A stretch of DNA of 64,000 nt from Heterohyrax brucei (GCA_028571685.1 CM053140.1:20565501-20629500), one strand, 5' to 3'. Positions 1 through 10,099 are shown, counted from the stretch's first letter. The notes: a model not told the origin generated them from the letters alone. Numbers and translations are program-made.

Positions 1-705
1 TAATGATATTGTTCAGTAATTACCGCATTTGGTTGGATCACCTTTCTTGGGAACAGGCATAAATATGGATGTCTTCCAGTCAGTTGGCCAGGTAGCTGTC
101 CTCCAGATTTCTTGGCATAGGTGAGTGATCATTTCCAGCACAGCATCTATTTGTTAAAACATCTCAGTTGATATGCCATCCATTTCTGGAGTCTTGTTTT
201 GCCAGTGCCTTCAATGTAGCTTTGACTTCCTCCTTCAGTACCATCAGTTCCCAATTATGTGCTACCTCTTAAAATGGTTGAACATTGACCAGTTTTTTTT
301 GGTATAATGACTCTGTGTATTCCTCCCATTTTCTTCTGCTGTTTCCTGAGTCATTTAAGATTTTCCCTGTAGACTCCTTCACTATTGCAACTCAAGGCTT
401 GAACTTTTTCTTCAGTTCTTTCAGCTTGAAAAATGCCAAGAATGTTCTTCCCTTTTGGTTTTCTATCTCCAGCTCTTCACACATCATTATTACTTTGTCT
501 TCTGAAGCCACCCTTTGAAATCTTCTGTTCAGTTTTTTGACTTTGTCATTTCTTCTTTTTATTTTAGCTATTTGAAATTCAAGAGCAACTTTAAGAGTTT
601 CTTCTGATGTCCAATTTGGTCTTTTCTTTCTTTTTAATGACCTTTCTTTCTTTCTTCATGTACGATGTCTTTCCACAGCTTGTCTGTTCTTTGGTCATTA
701 GTATT
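1..705 (-). mobile_element. RTE (BovB-clade) LINE fragment
   Basis: Read on the minus strand, this is the endonuclease/linker part of an RTE LINE. The plus strand carries the characteristic antisense text (for example 'cagttgatatgccatccat' and 'ggtataatgactctgtgtat') seen in elephant RTE1/BovB-like elements. It continues past the left edge of the window. It is split by the LTR that starts at 706 and resumes at about 1212 ('caacatgtcaaatctgttct'). The open reading frame is broken, so it is a dead copy. Family assignment is from memory of the consensus and was not searched. Confidence 0.7.
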
Positions 706-1206
706 TGTCATGGTTTGAATTGTGTCCCCCCAAAAATGTGTGCAGCCATGTGGCTGGGATATGGTTCCCAGTATCTTGGAAATGTCCTCCATTGTGTGGT
801 TTTGCTAACCTGTAGGTTAAAGGATTAGGGTGGGGCTGTGAATTCCCGCTATGGGGGAAGTTTCCCTGGAGTATGGCTTGCCCCACCCTTAATGCTTTTA
901 GCCTGCAAGGAATAAAAGGAAAAAGAACCAAGGACAATTTGAGAACCTCGCTACCATCAAGCAAGCAGCACCGGGAGCAGAACACGTCGTTCAGACCAGA
1001 GGTTCTTGCGTTAGGACGCTCCCTGGACAATGACTGATGCAATACTGGACTTTCCTCCAGAGCCGTCAAGGGGAAAGTCTTTCCCTGGAGCGGACACCCT
1101 GAATATGGACTCGCAACCTACCGGACTGTGTAAGAATAAATCTTTCTTTGTTAAAGCCATCCACTCTGTGGTATTTCTGTTAGAGCAGCCCTAGCTGACT
1201 AAAACA
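706..1206 (+). mobile_element. solo LTR, ERVL-MaLR-like, nested in RTE
   Basis: The element starts TGTCATGG and ends CTGACTAAAACA. It is flanked by a perfect 5-bp target-site duplication, GTATT (701-705 and 1207-1211). Internal landmarks are 'ataaaaggaaaaag', an AATAAA near 1135 and the conserved end 'aaagccatccac..tgtggtattt'. It is about 500 bp long and shares layout with four other copies here (7968, 9598, 12025 and 23545). TG...CA ends, duplicated target and polyA signal are diagnostic of an LTR; the MaLR label rests on resemblance to MLT/MST LTR ends. It has no coding content. Confidence 0.8.
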
Positions 1207-1211
1207 GTATT

Positions 1212-1250
1212 CAACATGTCAAATCTGTTCTTGAGATGTCTGTCATACTG
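1212..1250 (-). mobile_element. RTE LINE fragment, continuation past the LTR
   Basis: This short continuation of the 1-705 RTE copy is displaced by the LTR at 706-1206. The rest of 1250-1555 holds no gene I can recognise. Confidence 0.5.
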
Positions 1251-1559
1251 GGAGGACTTGCACATTGCTGTGATGCTAGGAGCTATGCCACTGGTATTCA
1301 GATACAAGCAGGGTCACTCATGGCAGACACATTTCAGCTGAGCTTCCAGATTAAGACAGACTAGGAAGGAGGACCTGGCGGTCTACTTCTGAAAAGAATT
1401 AGCCAGCAAAAATAGGCTCCTCAGTATCCTCTTGGAAACATCTCCTCTTGCCCCAAAGTATCTCCACCTTTTGAATATCTTTTCCTCATTCAAATCTTTG
1501 CTATTTATAATCCTTCATTCCACACATCAATTAAACCAATTGCTGTTGAACTGACTCTG

Positions 1560-1735
1560 ACTCCCTGAGGGTAAATGATGAACATGCTCTGCTGCTAACC
1601 CAGAGGTTGGAGGTTCGAGTCCACTCCGAGGCGCACCAGAAGAAAGGCCTATTTATCTATTTCTAGGGAGAAAATAATCAGCAGGGAAAACCCTGTGGAG
1701 CCTAGTTCTATTCTGACACCCATGAGGTTGTCCCT
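1560..1735 (+). mobile_element. AfroSINE-like tRNA-derived SINE, diverged
   Basis: It has a tRNA-like head with an excellent Pol III B box, GGTTCGAGTCC, at 1612-1622. A body related to the other SINEs here follows ('cctgtggagcctagttctattctgac'). Confidence 0.6.
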
Positions 1736-2050
1736 GCTGTAGCCCCACACACATCTCTTTCTCTGAGAATCAGTCTTTCCCTCGCTCCCCTTCCTCAAGG
1801 ATCCCTTCTGTCCAACTTCCTCCTTTACTTCTTTCCCCTCCCAGTCTCTGCCCACCCATTGTTTTTTTTCCTACTTTGTGAATGACTTTCTTCTACAAAC
1901 TTCTCCTCAGAATGTCGGATGCCTCCACTCCCACCTAGAGTGTTCTCCCCATCCCGGGAATCCTGCCCCTCCTTGGGATTGCTCCCTTCACTCAGCCCCG
2001 CATCTAGGGGCACGCACAGCCTCTTGACTTGAGTTCCTCCCATTACCGAG

Positions 2051-2230
2051 GTGGTGATACTTCCAGGCCCGGACAGTCAGGGGCGCCCGCCGGAGCTGCT
2101 CTTCTCGGCCTCCGTGCCCGCCCTGGGCTTCAGCACCTACTCAGTGGCCCAGGTGCTTACTCGCCACACCCTGAAGGCCCACGGTGTTAGGCGCAGACCC
2201 AAGTCCCGCGTCCTGGTGATACAGAACGAG
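2051..2230 (+). pseudogene. MAN2B1-like: MAN2B1-like exon remnant 1 (open)
   Basis: Sixty codons are open from [10 protein letters not shown] to VLVIQNE. The acceptor AG at 2049-2050 and donor GTGAGA at 2231 are both intact. This is the best-preserved exon. On its own it could still be called coding by a gene predictor. Confidence 0.85.
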
Positions 2231-2459
2231 GTGAGATGCCGTTCAAACTCCCTTCCTCGCATGGCAGATTTGAGGTGCCGTGGTGAACCAGGCAAACTCT
2301 AGGTTGAAGGCTCCTGGGTTCATGGAGTAACACCACCACTCCAGCCATTGCGTGTCCTCGAGTGAGTGAGGTCTCCCGGAGCTGTGTGAGGACCCAGTGT
2401 GATCATGGGTGGGTGATACTCAACAGCTGTGTCAGCAGGTGGAGGTGGGGGTTTGCACC

Positions 2460-2765
2460 TTCAGGCGGGAGGGAGGTCGGGGAAGGCCTTCCTGAGGAGG
2501 CATGGTTGAGGGCAGTGCTGAGGGAAGTGAGGGACTGAGCCAGGTGGCTATTTGGGGGAAGAGAGATCCTGTCGGGAAGGGCAGACACAAAAGACCCCAG
2601 GCAGGAGAGTGTGTGGTGTTCAAGGAACCCAGTGTGGCTGAAGCAGAGTGCTGGGTGGTAATGGGAGGAGAGGACAGCAGGGCCTCAAAGGGCAAGAGGA
2701 GGACTTTGAATTTAGCAGAGAAAGACCCACAGGAGGGTCCTGACAGGACACATTTTAGACTTCTG
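2460..2765. repeat. old interspersed repeat, possibly L2 LINE
   Basis: It has purine-rich text of the L2 3' type ('gaggaggcatggttgagggcagtgctgaggg..'). It lies in an intron of the mannosidase relic. The assignment is weak. The remaining 2766-3250 stretch holds only an (AAAT)n run and no gene. Confidence 0.3.
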
Positions 2766-3157
2766 TGGTCCTAGGACTTTTGCCTTTACAGGACTCTTCA
2801 TCTATAAAATGATATTAAAATTATATTTTTGGCCCCTGGCCCTGATGCTGCCCTTGCCCATAAATCATAACTAAGGTCCACTCTTCAGACAAGAATGGAT
2901 TGGACTTAGCAATGCAGAGTGACCATATATTGGATGCACTTCATGGCTCTATGCATCTATAGGATATCATCCTGCTGACCTCTGGTTGGAGGAAGGAGAG
3001 TGGGTGGAGAGGAGGGGAAAGGAGACTGCTGGGAGGATGAGACATGTATGGAGCAGAGAGGAACAGTGTGCTGTCACCAGGCAGGGAGAGCAGTGGAAGC
3101 TGCATATAGGTGGGCATGTAAATTTATACGGGAATGTACATTTTCACTCAGTCATAT

Positions 3158-3178
3158 TAAATAAATAAATAAATAAAA
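3158..3178. repeat. (AAAT)n microsatellite
   Basis: About five tandem TAAA units. Confidence 0.85.
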
Positions 3179-3254
3179 TTTTATGATAGCATTGGTATAA
3201 AGATGAATATAACCCATACTAGAGCCATTATTATGTATTCATTTTTCTTATAGG

Positions 3255-3743
3255 AGGACTGACAAGTTCATGAACTCATCCGAGAAAAACTGCTACATAC
3301 CTCATTGCTGAATATCACTATGATCACCTTTGAAGTATTGCCTTTTGGAAGCTGTGCACAAATGCTGGTGCCTAGTTCACCATTCAAAGCAATTTTGGAA
3401 CTCTTTTCCTGGAATGGCCATCAGAGCTGTCACCATATTATCTTTACTATCCTGAATGTCTTCATTTCAATATTTCCTTTTTCTTTGGGTAGAGAAAAAA
3501 GTCCTCAGGGGCTAGATCAGGTGAGTAGGGAGGGTGTTCCAATACAGTTATTTGTTTGCTGGCTAAAAACTCCGTAAGTCTGCAAACTTGCCACCATGTC
3601 ACTGTGCACAATGGCCATTCCAGAAAGAGTTCCACAACTGCTTTGAAAGTGGACTAGGTGCTGGCACCGGTGCATAGTTTCCCAAGGGGAGTACTTCAAA
3701 GGTGACTGTAGTGATATTCAGCAATGAGGTATGTAGCACTTAG
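3255..3743. mobile_element. mariner-like DNA transposon, inverted (fold-back) pair
   Basis: The left arm (about 3291-3435) and right arm (about 3592-3740) are near-complements. Both contain the sequence running from 'cattgctgaatatcact' through 'cacctttgaagta' and 'ttggaactctttcctggaatggccat' (broken here by small differences), in opposite orientation, about 155 bp apart. The text resembles the antisense of a mammalian mariner transposase with the 'gatcaggtgagtagggaggg' stretch at 3515-3535. No open transposase is left. It is either two overlapping insertions or a fold-back derivative. Confidence 0.65.
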
Positions 3744-3744
3744 A

Positions 3745-3770
3745 ACAATTAAATTTGCAAATTTAATTGT
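3745..3770. repeat. 26-bp perfect palindrome
   Basis: The arms are ACAATTAAATTTG and CAAATTTAATTGT with a central GC and no mismatch. It sits at the right edge of the mariner fold-back. Confidence 0.9.
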
Positions 3771-5009
3771 CAGAACTTGTATTCAAATTTTCTTCTGATT
3801 CTAGCAGTAATTAAAATTGAAGTATTTCTGTGAACTGCTGAAGTCTTCTGGCTCCTGATTTCGAAGACTCCTGTGCGAAGTGCAGATTTGGCTGTGGTCC
3901 CAAGCACAAGAGGGCCACAAATGGAAGAAGCCAGGAGACAAAGTAGGAGGCCACTGTCCTAGCACCGGTTTGTGATGGTGGCAAGTCTGACTGTGGAAAG
4001 GAGTCACATGCCTATTAGATAAAGGATAAAGACCTGAGGGTAATATCTGAGGATCTCCCTGGGAGGTGGCTTTTATGTCTCTGTGTGTGAGGAAGCATGA
4101 ACTGGAACTCACACCTGCTGTGGATGGCAGGATTATACTTAGCTCTGGAGATTGGGGGCAGGCTGTTCTCACTTGGTCCACAAATGGGGAGGGCCAGGTG
4201 CAGCTGTTTGGAGTTCACCAAGGATTTGCGGTATGAGGGGTTCATATATAGGTGAGAATTTGAGAGTTCCTACTTAGCAAGTCTCACTTTGGGTGCATAT
4301 GTTAGGTTGCATCTGGCTCACAAGGCAGCAGACTCCACCAGTGTATAAGGGATCTCCTAGGACCTCCCCTTGAGGTGAGTGTCTACGTACCTGGTTCACA
4401 GTATCCGGCAAAAGTACACTTTTGCCTGTTGTAACAGAGTTATCCAAATTAATTGTTCTTTCCCTCTAACAGAAAGCCTGGCTGAGCAGTCCACGCCAGG
4501 TGAGACAGCTCCATAATCAACCAGGCCCCTTCCGTCTTGTTGCTCTTCCTTCTTCAACTTTCACTTCTACCTCATGATCTAATATGGCTGCTGAAGCTCC
4601 AGCCATCACAACTGCATTCAAGCAAGAGGGAGAAGACAAGGGTCAAGAAGAGCTGCTCATATACTTAGATCACTTTCCACTCAGCAGACTGTGGTCATAC
4701 AACTACCATAGCTTCAGGCAATACTGGGAAATACATGTATCGTCTGTTCCACGTAGCCATGTTGCCAAGCTAGACTCTGACTACTGTGAAAAGCAGGGAG
4801 ATGATGCTAATGGTGTCAGCAAGCATGTATGCCACACTCAAAACTTACGTAGCCATGACTAGGCATGTGGGGGGTTCACATGCTGTGTGTTAGTGGGGTT
4901 GAACCTGAGGTAGGCCTTTATGGGGTTCACAGCAGGGGTGGACATTTGCAGGGCCTACCTCTTATCAGGTGTGGGTTCATCACTGTGTCATCCCCCCATG
5001 TCCCCACAG
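3771..5009. other. mannosidase-relic intronic sequence, no gene
   Basis: I see no recognisable exon or well-defined repeat here. One or more mannosidase exons expected in this interval (the segment between VIQNE and LVQEVHQ) are not readable, so they have been lost or have decayed. Confidence 0.45.
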
Positions 5010-5128
5010 ACAGCCTTGGTGCAGGAGGTGCACCAGGACTTCTCAGCCTGGTGTTCCCAGGTGATTTGCCTTTACCCAGAATAGAGGCACCTGGAGCTGG
5101 AGTCGACAGTGGGGCCGATATTCATGGG
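5010..5128 (+). pseudogene. MAN2B1-like: MAN2B1-like exon remnant 2, stop and dead donor
   Basis: It reads [24 protein letters not shown], stop, RHLELELESTVGPIFMG. TAG at 5082-5084 interrupts it. The next exon begins in the phase that requires splicing after 5128, where the dinucleotide is AT instead of GT. Confidence 0.85.
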
Positions 5129-5197
5129 ATGGAGATAGGAGCAAGGCCAGTGTGGGCTTCAGTGGGGCTCACAACCCTGTGTTCCCATTGGGTGCAG

Positions 5198-5295
5198 CGA
5201 TGACTGGGGGAACGAGGTCATCAGTCACTTTATGAAAAAACTGAGGACAGATGGACGCTTCTACACAGCAACAGCCGGGAGATCCTGGACAGGAG
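5198..5295 (+). pseudogene. MAN2B1-like: MAN2B1-like exon remnant 3, frameshifted
   Basis: It reads DDWGNEVISHFMKKLRTDGRFYT in one frame, then NSREILDRR in another. The shift lies near 5262-5270. Acceptor AG at 5196-5197 and donor GT at 5296 are present. Confidence 0.8.
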
Positions 5296-5457
5296 GTGGG
5301 GGTAGCTGGGGACATTGAGGGTAGGGAGTGCCCTGTGGTGTACTGGAACTCAAGGGGTGGGGACATTTGCTGATGAAGAGGGTATGGGAGGGAGAGGATG
5401 GGTGAGCAGGGACAGGGAGCCAGACCCCAAGCCTGACCAAACCACGCCCCTCCCCAG

Positions 5458-5566
5458 GCGGGATTATCGACCCACCTGGAATCTGAACCAGACTGACCCA
5501 GTGGCCAGAAATTACTACCCAGTCGCAGGAAATTACTACCCAGTCAACAGCCGCATTTACATCATG
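5458..5566 (+). pseudogene. MAN2B1-like: MAN2B1-like exon remnant 4, with 21-bp duplication
   Basis: It reads [36 protein letters not shown]. The NYYPV block is present twice because of a 21-bp in-frame tandem duplication (5510-5530 and 5531-5551). The next exon needs a phase-0 join after 5566, but the bases there are TG, not GT. Confidence 0.8.
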
Positions 5567-5755
5567 TGGTACCCCTACCCTCCCGCCCTAGCCTGCCCCT
5601 CCCCACCTCTTCCTGACACTCTTCTCCAGAGAAGGAACTAACCATAACCCCTCACCCTCGGTGTCACCCAGTTGTCTGGGTAGTTGCTACCCACTCTGGG
5701 ACCTGCCCACAGGGGCTGGTTTGCAGCACTGACCTCTGACCTTTCCCCCTGTCAG

Positions 5756-5836
5756 GATGGAAATGTGCAGCTGACAGTGCTGACTGACTGCTCCCAGGGG
5801 GGCAACAGCCGGAAGGATGGCTCCCTGGAGCTCATG
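5756..5836 (+). pseudogene. MAN2B1-like: MAN2B1-like exon remnant 5 (open)
   Basis: Twenty-seven codons are open, starting [16 protein letters not shown] and ending LELM. The acceptor CAG and donor GTGAGT are both good. Confidence 0.85.
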
Positions 5837-6207
5837 GTGAGTGGGTTACAGCTGTGCCCAAACCAGGGTCTTTCCAAAAGGCCTTCACCCAGTTCCCAGC
5901 CCCTGATGGACCTGGAAGCCTGTTTGTCCCAGTTCTCTGCGAGGTGTGCCTGGCGGCTTGTGGTCCCTTACTGAGCTGAGACCCGCATCCCTGTTCAAGC
6001 CCTGGCCTCTGTGCTTTTACCCAGGCGCTATCCAGGTGACTCGCCATACTCATGGTCTCCTGTTAGGTGATCCCCTTCCTCCCCCTGTTGGGGTTCCCTA
6101 GCAGACCCTCTCCTTCTTCTTCGTCTGTGCCCCTTCCCCTTTAATTTCCCAGTTTCTGCCCAGGGACACCCACTAGACCCTCACTGTCTGGTGGCACTCT
6201 TCCCCAG

Positions 6208-6416
6208 GTGCACCTAAGGTTGCTGAGAGACGATGACCGTAGTGCAGGAGGAGAGCCGCTGCAGGAGGTGGGCCCTGATGGACAGGGGCTAGGGATTTGG
6301 TTGCGAGATGTCACCTCGCGCTGTTGGACAAGGTCCAGGCCGCCGCCGCTGGTCACCAGCCGCTGGCGGAAAAGGAGGTTCTGGCCCCAGGACGTGGATG
6401 GAGCCCCGCTGGCGTG
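6208..6416 (+). pseudogene. MAN2B1-like: MAN2B1-like exon remnant 6, frameshifted
   Basis: It reads VHLRLLRDDDRSAGGEPL in one frame. From about 6310 the homologous reading (HLALLDKVQAAAAGHQPLAEKEVLAP) is in another. Donor GTAAGT at 6417 is intact. A SINE lies immediately downstream. Confidence 0.85.
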
Positions 6417-6429
6417 GTAAGTGATAACA

Positions 6430-6556
6430 GCTGCTAATCAAAAGGTCTGCCGTTGGAATCCACTAGTCGCTGCTTGGAAACGCTATGGGCCAGTTCAACT
6501 CTGCCCTGTAGGGTCGTTCTGAGTCTGAATCGACTCAATGGCAATGGGTTTACCGG
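6430..6556 (+). mobile_element. AfroSINE, 5'-truncated
   Basis: It runs from 'gctgctaatcaaaaggtctg' to 'gactcaatggcaatgggttt', in the intron just after mannosidase remnant 6. Confidence 0.85.
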
Positions 6557-6894
6557 GGGATGGCGCCCCCTACCACTTGGGGACCGTCCCACTAACAACG
6601 GCGAGGGGCAGGGTGGGTAGACAGGCAGGACCGGAACGAAGCCTGTGGATCTGGTGAGCGTTTTCCTAGACTCTTAGGGCGGACCTGGCGGCACCTCTAG
6701 CTGGGGTCACGGAGACACCACCCGCTAGTCTCCACCCTGTCGGTTCAGCTCCGCCACTTGGCCGGTCCTGGCCCAGTCCCATCCCACCTTGACTGGGTCT
6801 CACCCAGGCTGGCTGACGTCCCTTCACCTTCTCATCTTGGTACCTCCGGCTATCACTTCAGTTTCATCCCTCTGGCTCCTTAACCAACCTGGCT

Positions 6895-7020
6895 CGGTCC
6901 TGCCCCGCGGGTCAGCTCAACCCCGCCCCTTCAGCTCACTCAGCTCAGCCCCGCCTCCCGACCAAGGTAAGCCCCGCCCTTCCCCTGCTGAGCCCCGCCC
7001 TGTCCTTGCTGGTAGCTGTC
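6895..7020. repeat. tandem-like cluster of GC boxes (CCCCGCC)
   Basis: Several spaced copies of 'cagc(c)ccgccc' occur within about 125 bp, between remnants 6 and 7. It looks like a decayed short-period repeat. A promoter role is not supported by any downstream gene. Confidence 0.4.
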
Positions 7021-7023
7021 TGC

Positions 7024-7110
7024 ACAGTCCCTGGAGCTGTCCCCGGCAGTGCATCTGCTCGCGCTGGTCCTGTGGGGGCGCAGGACGCTGCTCTAGTGCT
7101 TGCAGTACTT
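7024..7110 (+). pseudogene. MAN2B1-like: MAN2B1-like exon remnant 7, stop
   Basis: It reads LELSPAVHLLALVLWGRRTLL, then TAG at 7094-7096. It matches the DLPPSVHLLTLASWG region of MAN2B1. The exon edges are uncertain. Confidence 0.7.
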
Positions 7111-7253
7111 ATTGGACGTCAGGGAGGACGCACACACCCCTGAGCTTCCCTATGGACTTGGGTGAACACAGCAGGAAGGAGTGTAGAAAGAAGCGGAGCG
7201 GGAAGCCCTGCTCTGCCACCCCCCTCAGCCGACCCATCCACTGCCAGCAGTAC

Positions 7254-7352
7254 CCGTTCTCCACCTTCACCATTGCCCACCTGCAGGAGACCACGCTGGC
7301 CGCCAGCCAGGCTCGGGGCCACGTGACCAGGCTCCAGTGGACGCCGACCGCG
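7254..7352 (+). pseudogene. MAN2B1-like: MAN2B1-like exon remnant 8
   Basis: It reads FSTFTIAHLQETTLAASQARGHVTRLQWTPTAG. This is close to the last-but-one coding segment of MAN2B1. The final segment of about 30 residues is not found downstream. Confidence 0.8.
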
Positions 7353-7962
7353 GGTAGGCACCAATCTGATGGGGAGGTGGGATGATGTGTGAGGCATGGG
7401 AATGTTGGTATGACCCAGAACAGAACTCGGGGATCTTGGGTGGTGACCAGATCCAGATTGGGGGTTTAAGGGTCTGAAGCGAGTCTACACACTAGCAAAA
7501 GGTTTGGGGGTTTGGGGGTGAGAGGTCAGGACCCAGAACAAGATTTGGAAATCTGAGGTGAGTGTCCGGTTCTGGGAGTATCATACCAGAGTCTTCGGCG
7601 GTGTTTGCCACCTATGGGATCAGCTTAATGGTCCCCGGGTGGGGCTCGAGAGTGTAAGGGTACCAGCCAAACAGCAGGGGCTTTGGAGGTGACATTCCGG
7701 CCGGTCTGGAAGCGAGGCTTTGCGGACTGATTTGAGGGTTTATGGCTGTACCTCCTGGATTTAGGGCACCAGTTCTACAGGAAGGCTTATCTTCTGTTGA
7801 CTCTGGAGGAAGATCCTTGTCTCTTTTCAGCTCCATTGCTTGGCTCTGTGGTGGTGTTCCTGTGTTGTGGCAGCTATCTCCTGTCTGCTTGCTTCTTCTG
7901 TGCCTGGTCTGCTGTTTCTGTGTTTCGAAAGACGTTGACTTAAAACACACTCAACACTAATA
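7353..7962. other. no gene seen
   Basis: The sequence is moderately GC-rich and unique-looking, and I recognise no exon. The terminal mannosidase exon would be expected here and is absent or unrecognisable. Confidence 0.4.
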
Positions 7963-7967
7963 CTGCC

Positions 7968-8449
7968 TGTCATGGATTGAACTGTGTCCGCCCAGAAATG
8001 TGTGTAGCAATTTGACTAGCCCATGATTCCCAGTATTGTGTGATGCTCCTATATATTGTAAATCCTGCATCTATGATGTTAGTGAGGGAGGACTGGCATC
8101 AGCTGTGTTGGTGGGGCCGGGCTCAATCTAGAAGTCTGTATTGTGTCTTGAGGCAATCTCTTGGGATATAAAGGAGAGGGAAGCAAGCAGAGAGTTGGGA
8201 ACCTCATACTGTAAAGAAAGAAGCAGTTCCTGGAATCAAGCACTTCCTAAGCCTCGGAATCTGCCAGTCCATGGGGAAATTTATGACAAAGACTTTCCTC
8301 CAGGGCCGACAGAGAAAGATGTTTGGAATGTGGAGCTGATGCCCTGAATTTGGATTTTTAGACAACTGTTCAGTGAGAGAATAAATTTATTTGTTTAAAG
8401 CCATCCACTTGTGGTATTGCCACTACAGCAGCACTAGATGACTAAGACA
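7968..8449 (+). mobile_element. solo LTR, ERVL-MaLR-like
   Basis: It starts TGTCATGGATTG and ends ACTAAGACA. The target-site duplication CTGCC is perfect (7963-7967 and 8450-8454). A polyA signal AATAAA lies near 8381. It is a sister copy to 706-1206. Confidence 0.85.
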
Positions 8450-8510
8450 CTGCCTCATTAACATAACAAAGAAAACTCATTCCCAAATGAGGTTATAACC
8501 ATAAATATCC

Positions 8511-8652
8511 CATTACCAGCGAGTCCAATCCACAGCACCCTATAGGACAGAGTGGAACTGCTCATAGGGTTTCCAAGGAGTGGCTGGATTCAAACTGGCA
8601 ACCTTTTAGCAGCCACTAGCACTTAACCACTGCACCACCAAGGCTCCAACTA
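8511..8652 (-). mobile_element. AfroSINE
   Basis: Reverse-oriented text runs from 'caccctataggacagagtg' to 'ccactgcaccaccaaggct'. Confidence 0.85.
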
Positions 8653-8659
8653 GAGGCAT

Positions 8660-9047
8660 AGAGGTTAGGATTTACAACACATTTTTTCCTTTCTTTTTTT
8701 AAAAAAATTATACATTAGATGAAGGTCTAAAGTGCAAACTCGTTTCTCATTAAGCAGTTAATACACATATTGTTTTGTGATGTTGGTAGCCAACCCCACA
8801 ACTTGTCAGCATTCACCCCTTCTTGACTTTGGGTTCCCCATTTACCAACTTTCGTGTCCCCTCCTGCATTCTGCTGCTTGCTTCTGGGCTGATGTACCCG
8901 TTAGGTCTCATTTTGTTTTATGGACCACCTGTCCTATCTTTGGCTGAAAAGTGAACCTCAGGAGTGACTTCATTACTAAGTTATAAGGGTTTCCAGGGAC
9001 CGTACTCTAGGGGTTTCTCCATTCTCTTTAGACCAACAAATCTGGTC

Positions 9048-9085
<38 letters not shown>

Positions 9086-9597
9086 ATGTGCCTGTGCACA
9101 TTAGAATTTTGTTCTACATTCTTCTCCAGTTCTGTCGGGGCCTCTCTGTTGTGATCCCTGTCTGAGCAGCCTGTGGTGGTAGCCAGGCGCCATCCAATTG
9201 TTCTGTACTCAGTTTGGTGGAAGCTGTGGTAGATGTGGTCCATTAGCCATTTGGACTAATCTTTCCTTTGTGTCCTTGGTTTTCTTCGTTGTCCCTTGCT
9301 CCCAAATGAAGTGAGACCAGTGGATTATCTTAGAAGGCTGCTCACAAGCTTTTAAGGCCCCAGAAGCTACTTAACAAAGTAGAATGTAGAACATTTTCTT
9401 TATCAACTATGCTGTGCCAGTTGAGCTAGGTGTTCCCCAAGACCATGATCCCCAAAGCTCTCAGCCCAGCAGTTTGGTCCCTCAGGGAGTCTGGATGTGT
9501 CTATGGAACTTCCATGATTTTGCCTTGGACAAGTTATGCTGGCTTCCTCAGTAGTGTGTGCTGTCTTACCTTTCACCGAAGTTACCACTAAACTATT
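8660..9597. mobile_element. L1 LINE 3' region, part 1
   Basis: This is AT-rich L1-type text ('ttatacattagatgaagg..', 'ggaccacctgtcctatctt'). It appears to continue at 10100-10440 with the L1 stretch 'ccatctttttgttattgtga'. The two parts are separated by the LTR at 9598-10099. Confidence 0.55.
9044..9086. repeat. (TG)n(CG)n microsatellite
   Basis: About 15 TG units are followed by four to five CG units. Confidence 0.9.
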
Positions 9598-10099
9598 TGT
9601 CATGGATTGAATTGTGTCTCGCCAAAAATAAATGTAGCTGTGTGTCTGGGCAATGATTCCCTGTATTCTATGACTGTCTTCTATTTTGTGATTTTCCTAT
9701 GCTGTATGTTAAAGGATTAGGGTAGGACTGTAAATCCCTTCATAGGATCACCTCCCTGCTCCACTGTCAAGGAAGTTTCCCTGGAGTATGGCTTGTACCA
9801 CCCTTAATCCTTTCATCACGAAAGAGATAAAAGGAAAGGGAAGCAAGCAGAGAATTGGGAACCTCACACCATCAAGAAAGCAGCCCCGGGAGAAGAGTAT
9901 GTCCTTCAGACCTGAGGTTCCTATGCCAAGATGCTCCCTGGACTAAGATTGATGCAATACCAGACTTCTCTCCAGGAGCAACAAGGGGGAAAGCTTTCCC
10001 CTGGAGCGGACGTCCTGAATTTGGACTTGTAGCCTACCAGACTGGGTAAGAATAAACTTTCCTTTGTTAAAGCCATCCACCTGTGGTATTTCGAAAACA
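9598..10099 (+). mobile_element. solo LTR, ERVL-MaLR-like, nested in L1
   Basis: It starts TGTCATGGATTG and ends TCGAAAACA. The flanks CTATT (9593-9597) and CTGTT (10100-10104) match at four of five bases, consistent with a target-site duplication that has mutated. Confidence 0.8.

Larger units (their letters stand above)
2051..7352 (+). pseudogene. MAN2B1-like: MAN2B1-like lysosomal alpha-mannosidase, unprocessed pseudogene (C-terminal half)
   Basis: The family (GH38) trims alpha-mannose from glycoproteins in the lysosome. Eight exon remnants keep order and strand: 2051-2230, 5010-5128, 5198-5295, 5458-5566, 5756-5836, 6208-6416, about 7024-7110 and about 7254-7352. Readable stretches include [62 protein letters not shown] and FSTFTIAHLQETTLA, all close to the C-terminal half of MAN2B1. 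Retained introns show a DNA-level duplicate or relocated gene, not a retrocopy. Lesions: in-frame TAG at 5082-5084; donor AT instead of GT at 5129-5130; frameshift near 5262-5270; donor damaged at 5567; frameshift near 6305-6312; in-frame TAG at 7094-7096. I cannot find the exons expected between 2231 and 5009, the terminal exon after 7352, or any catalytic-domain exon upstream. A working MAN2B1 elsewhere in the genome is assumed, not seen. Confidence 0.88.

Noticed and set aside
2051..7352. A functional lysosomal mannosidase gene
   Set aside because: Two in-frame stops, two or more frameshifts, damaged donors, and missing catalytic and terminal exons.
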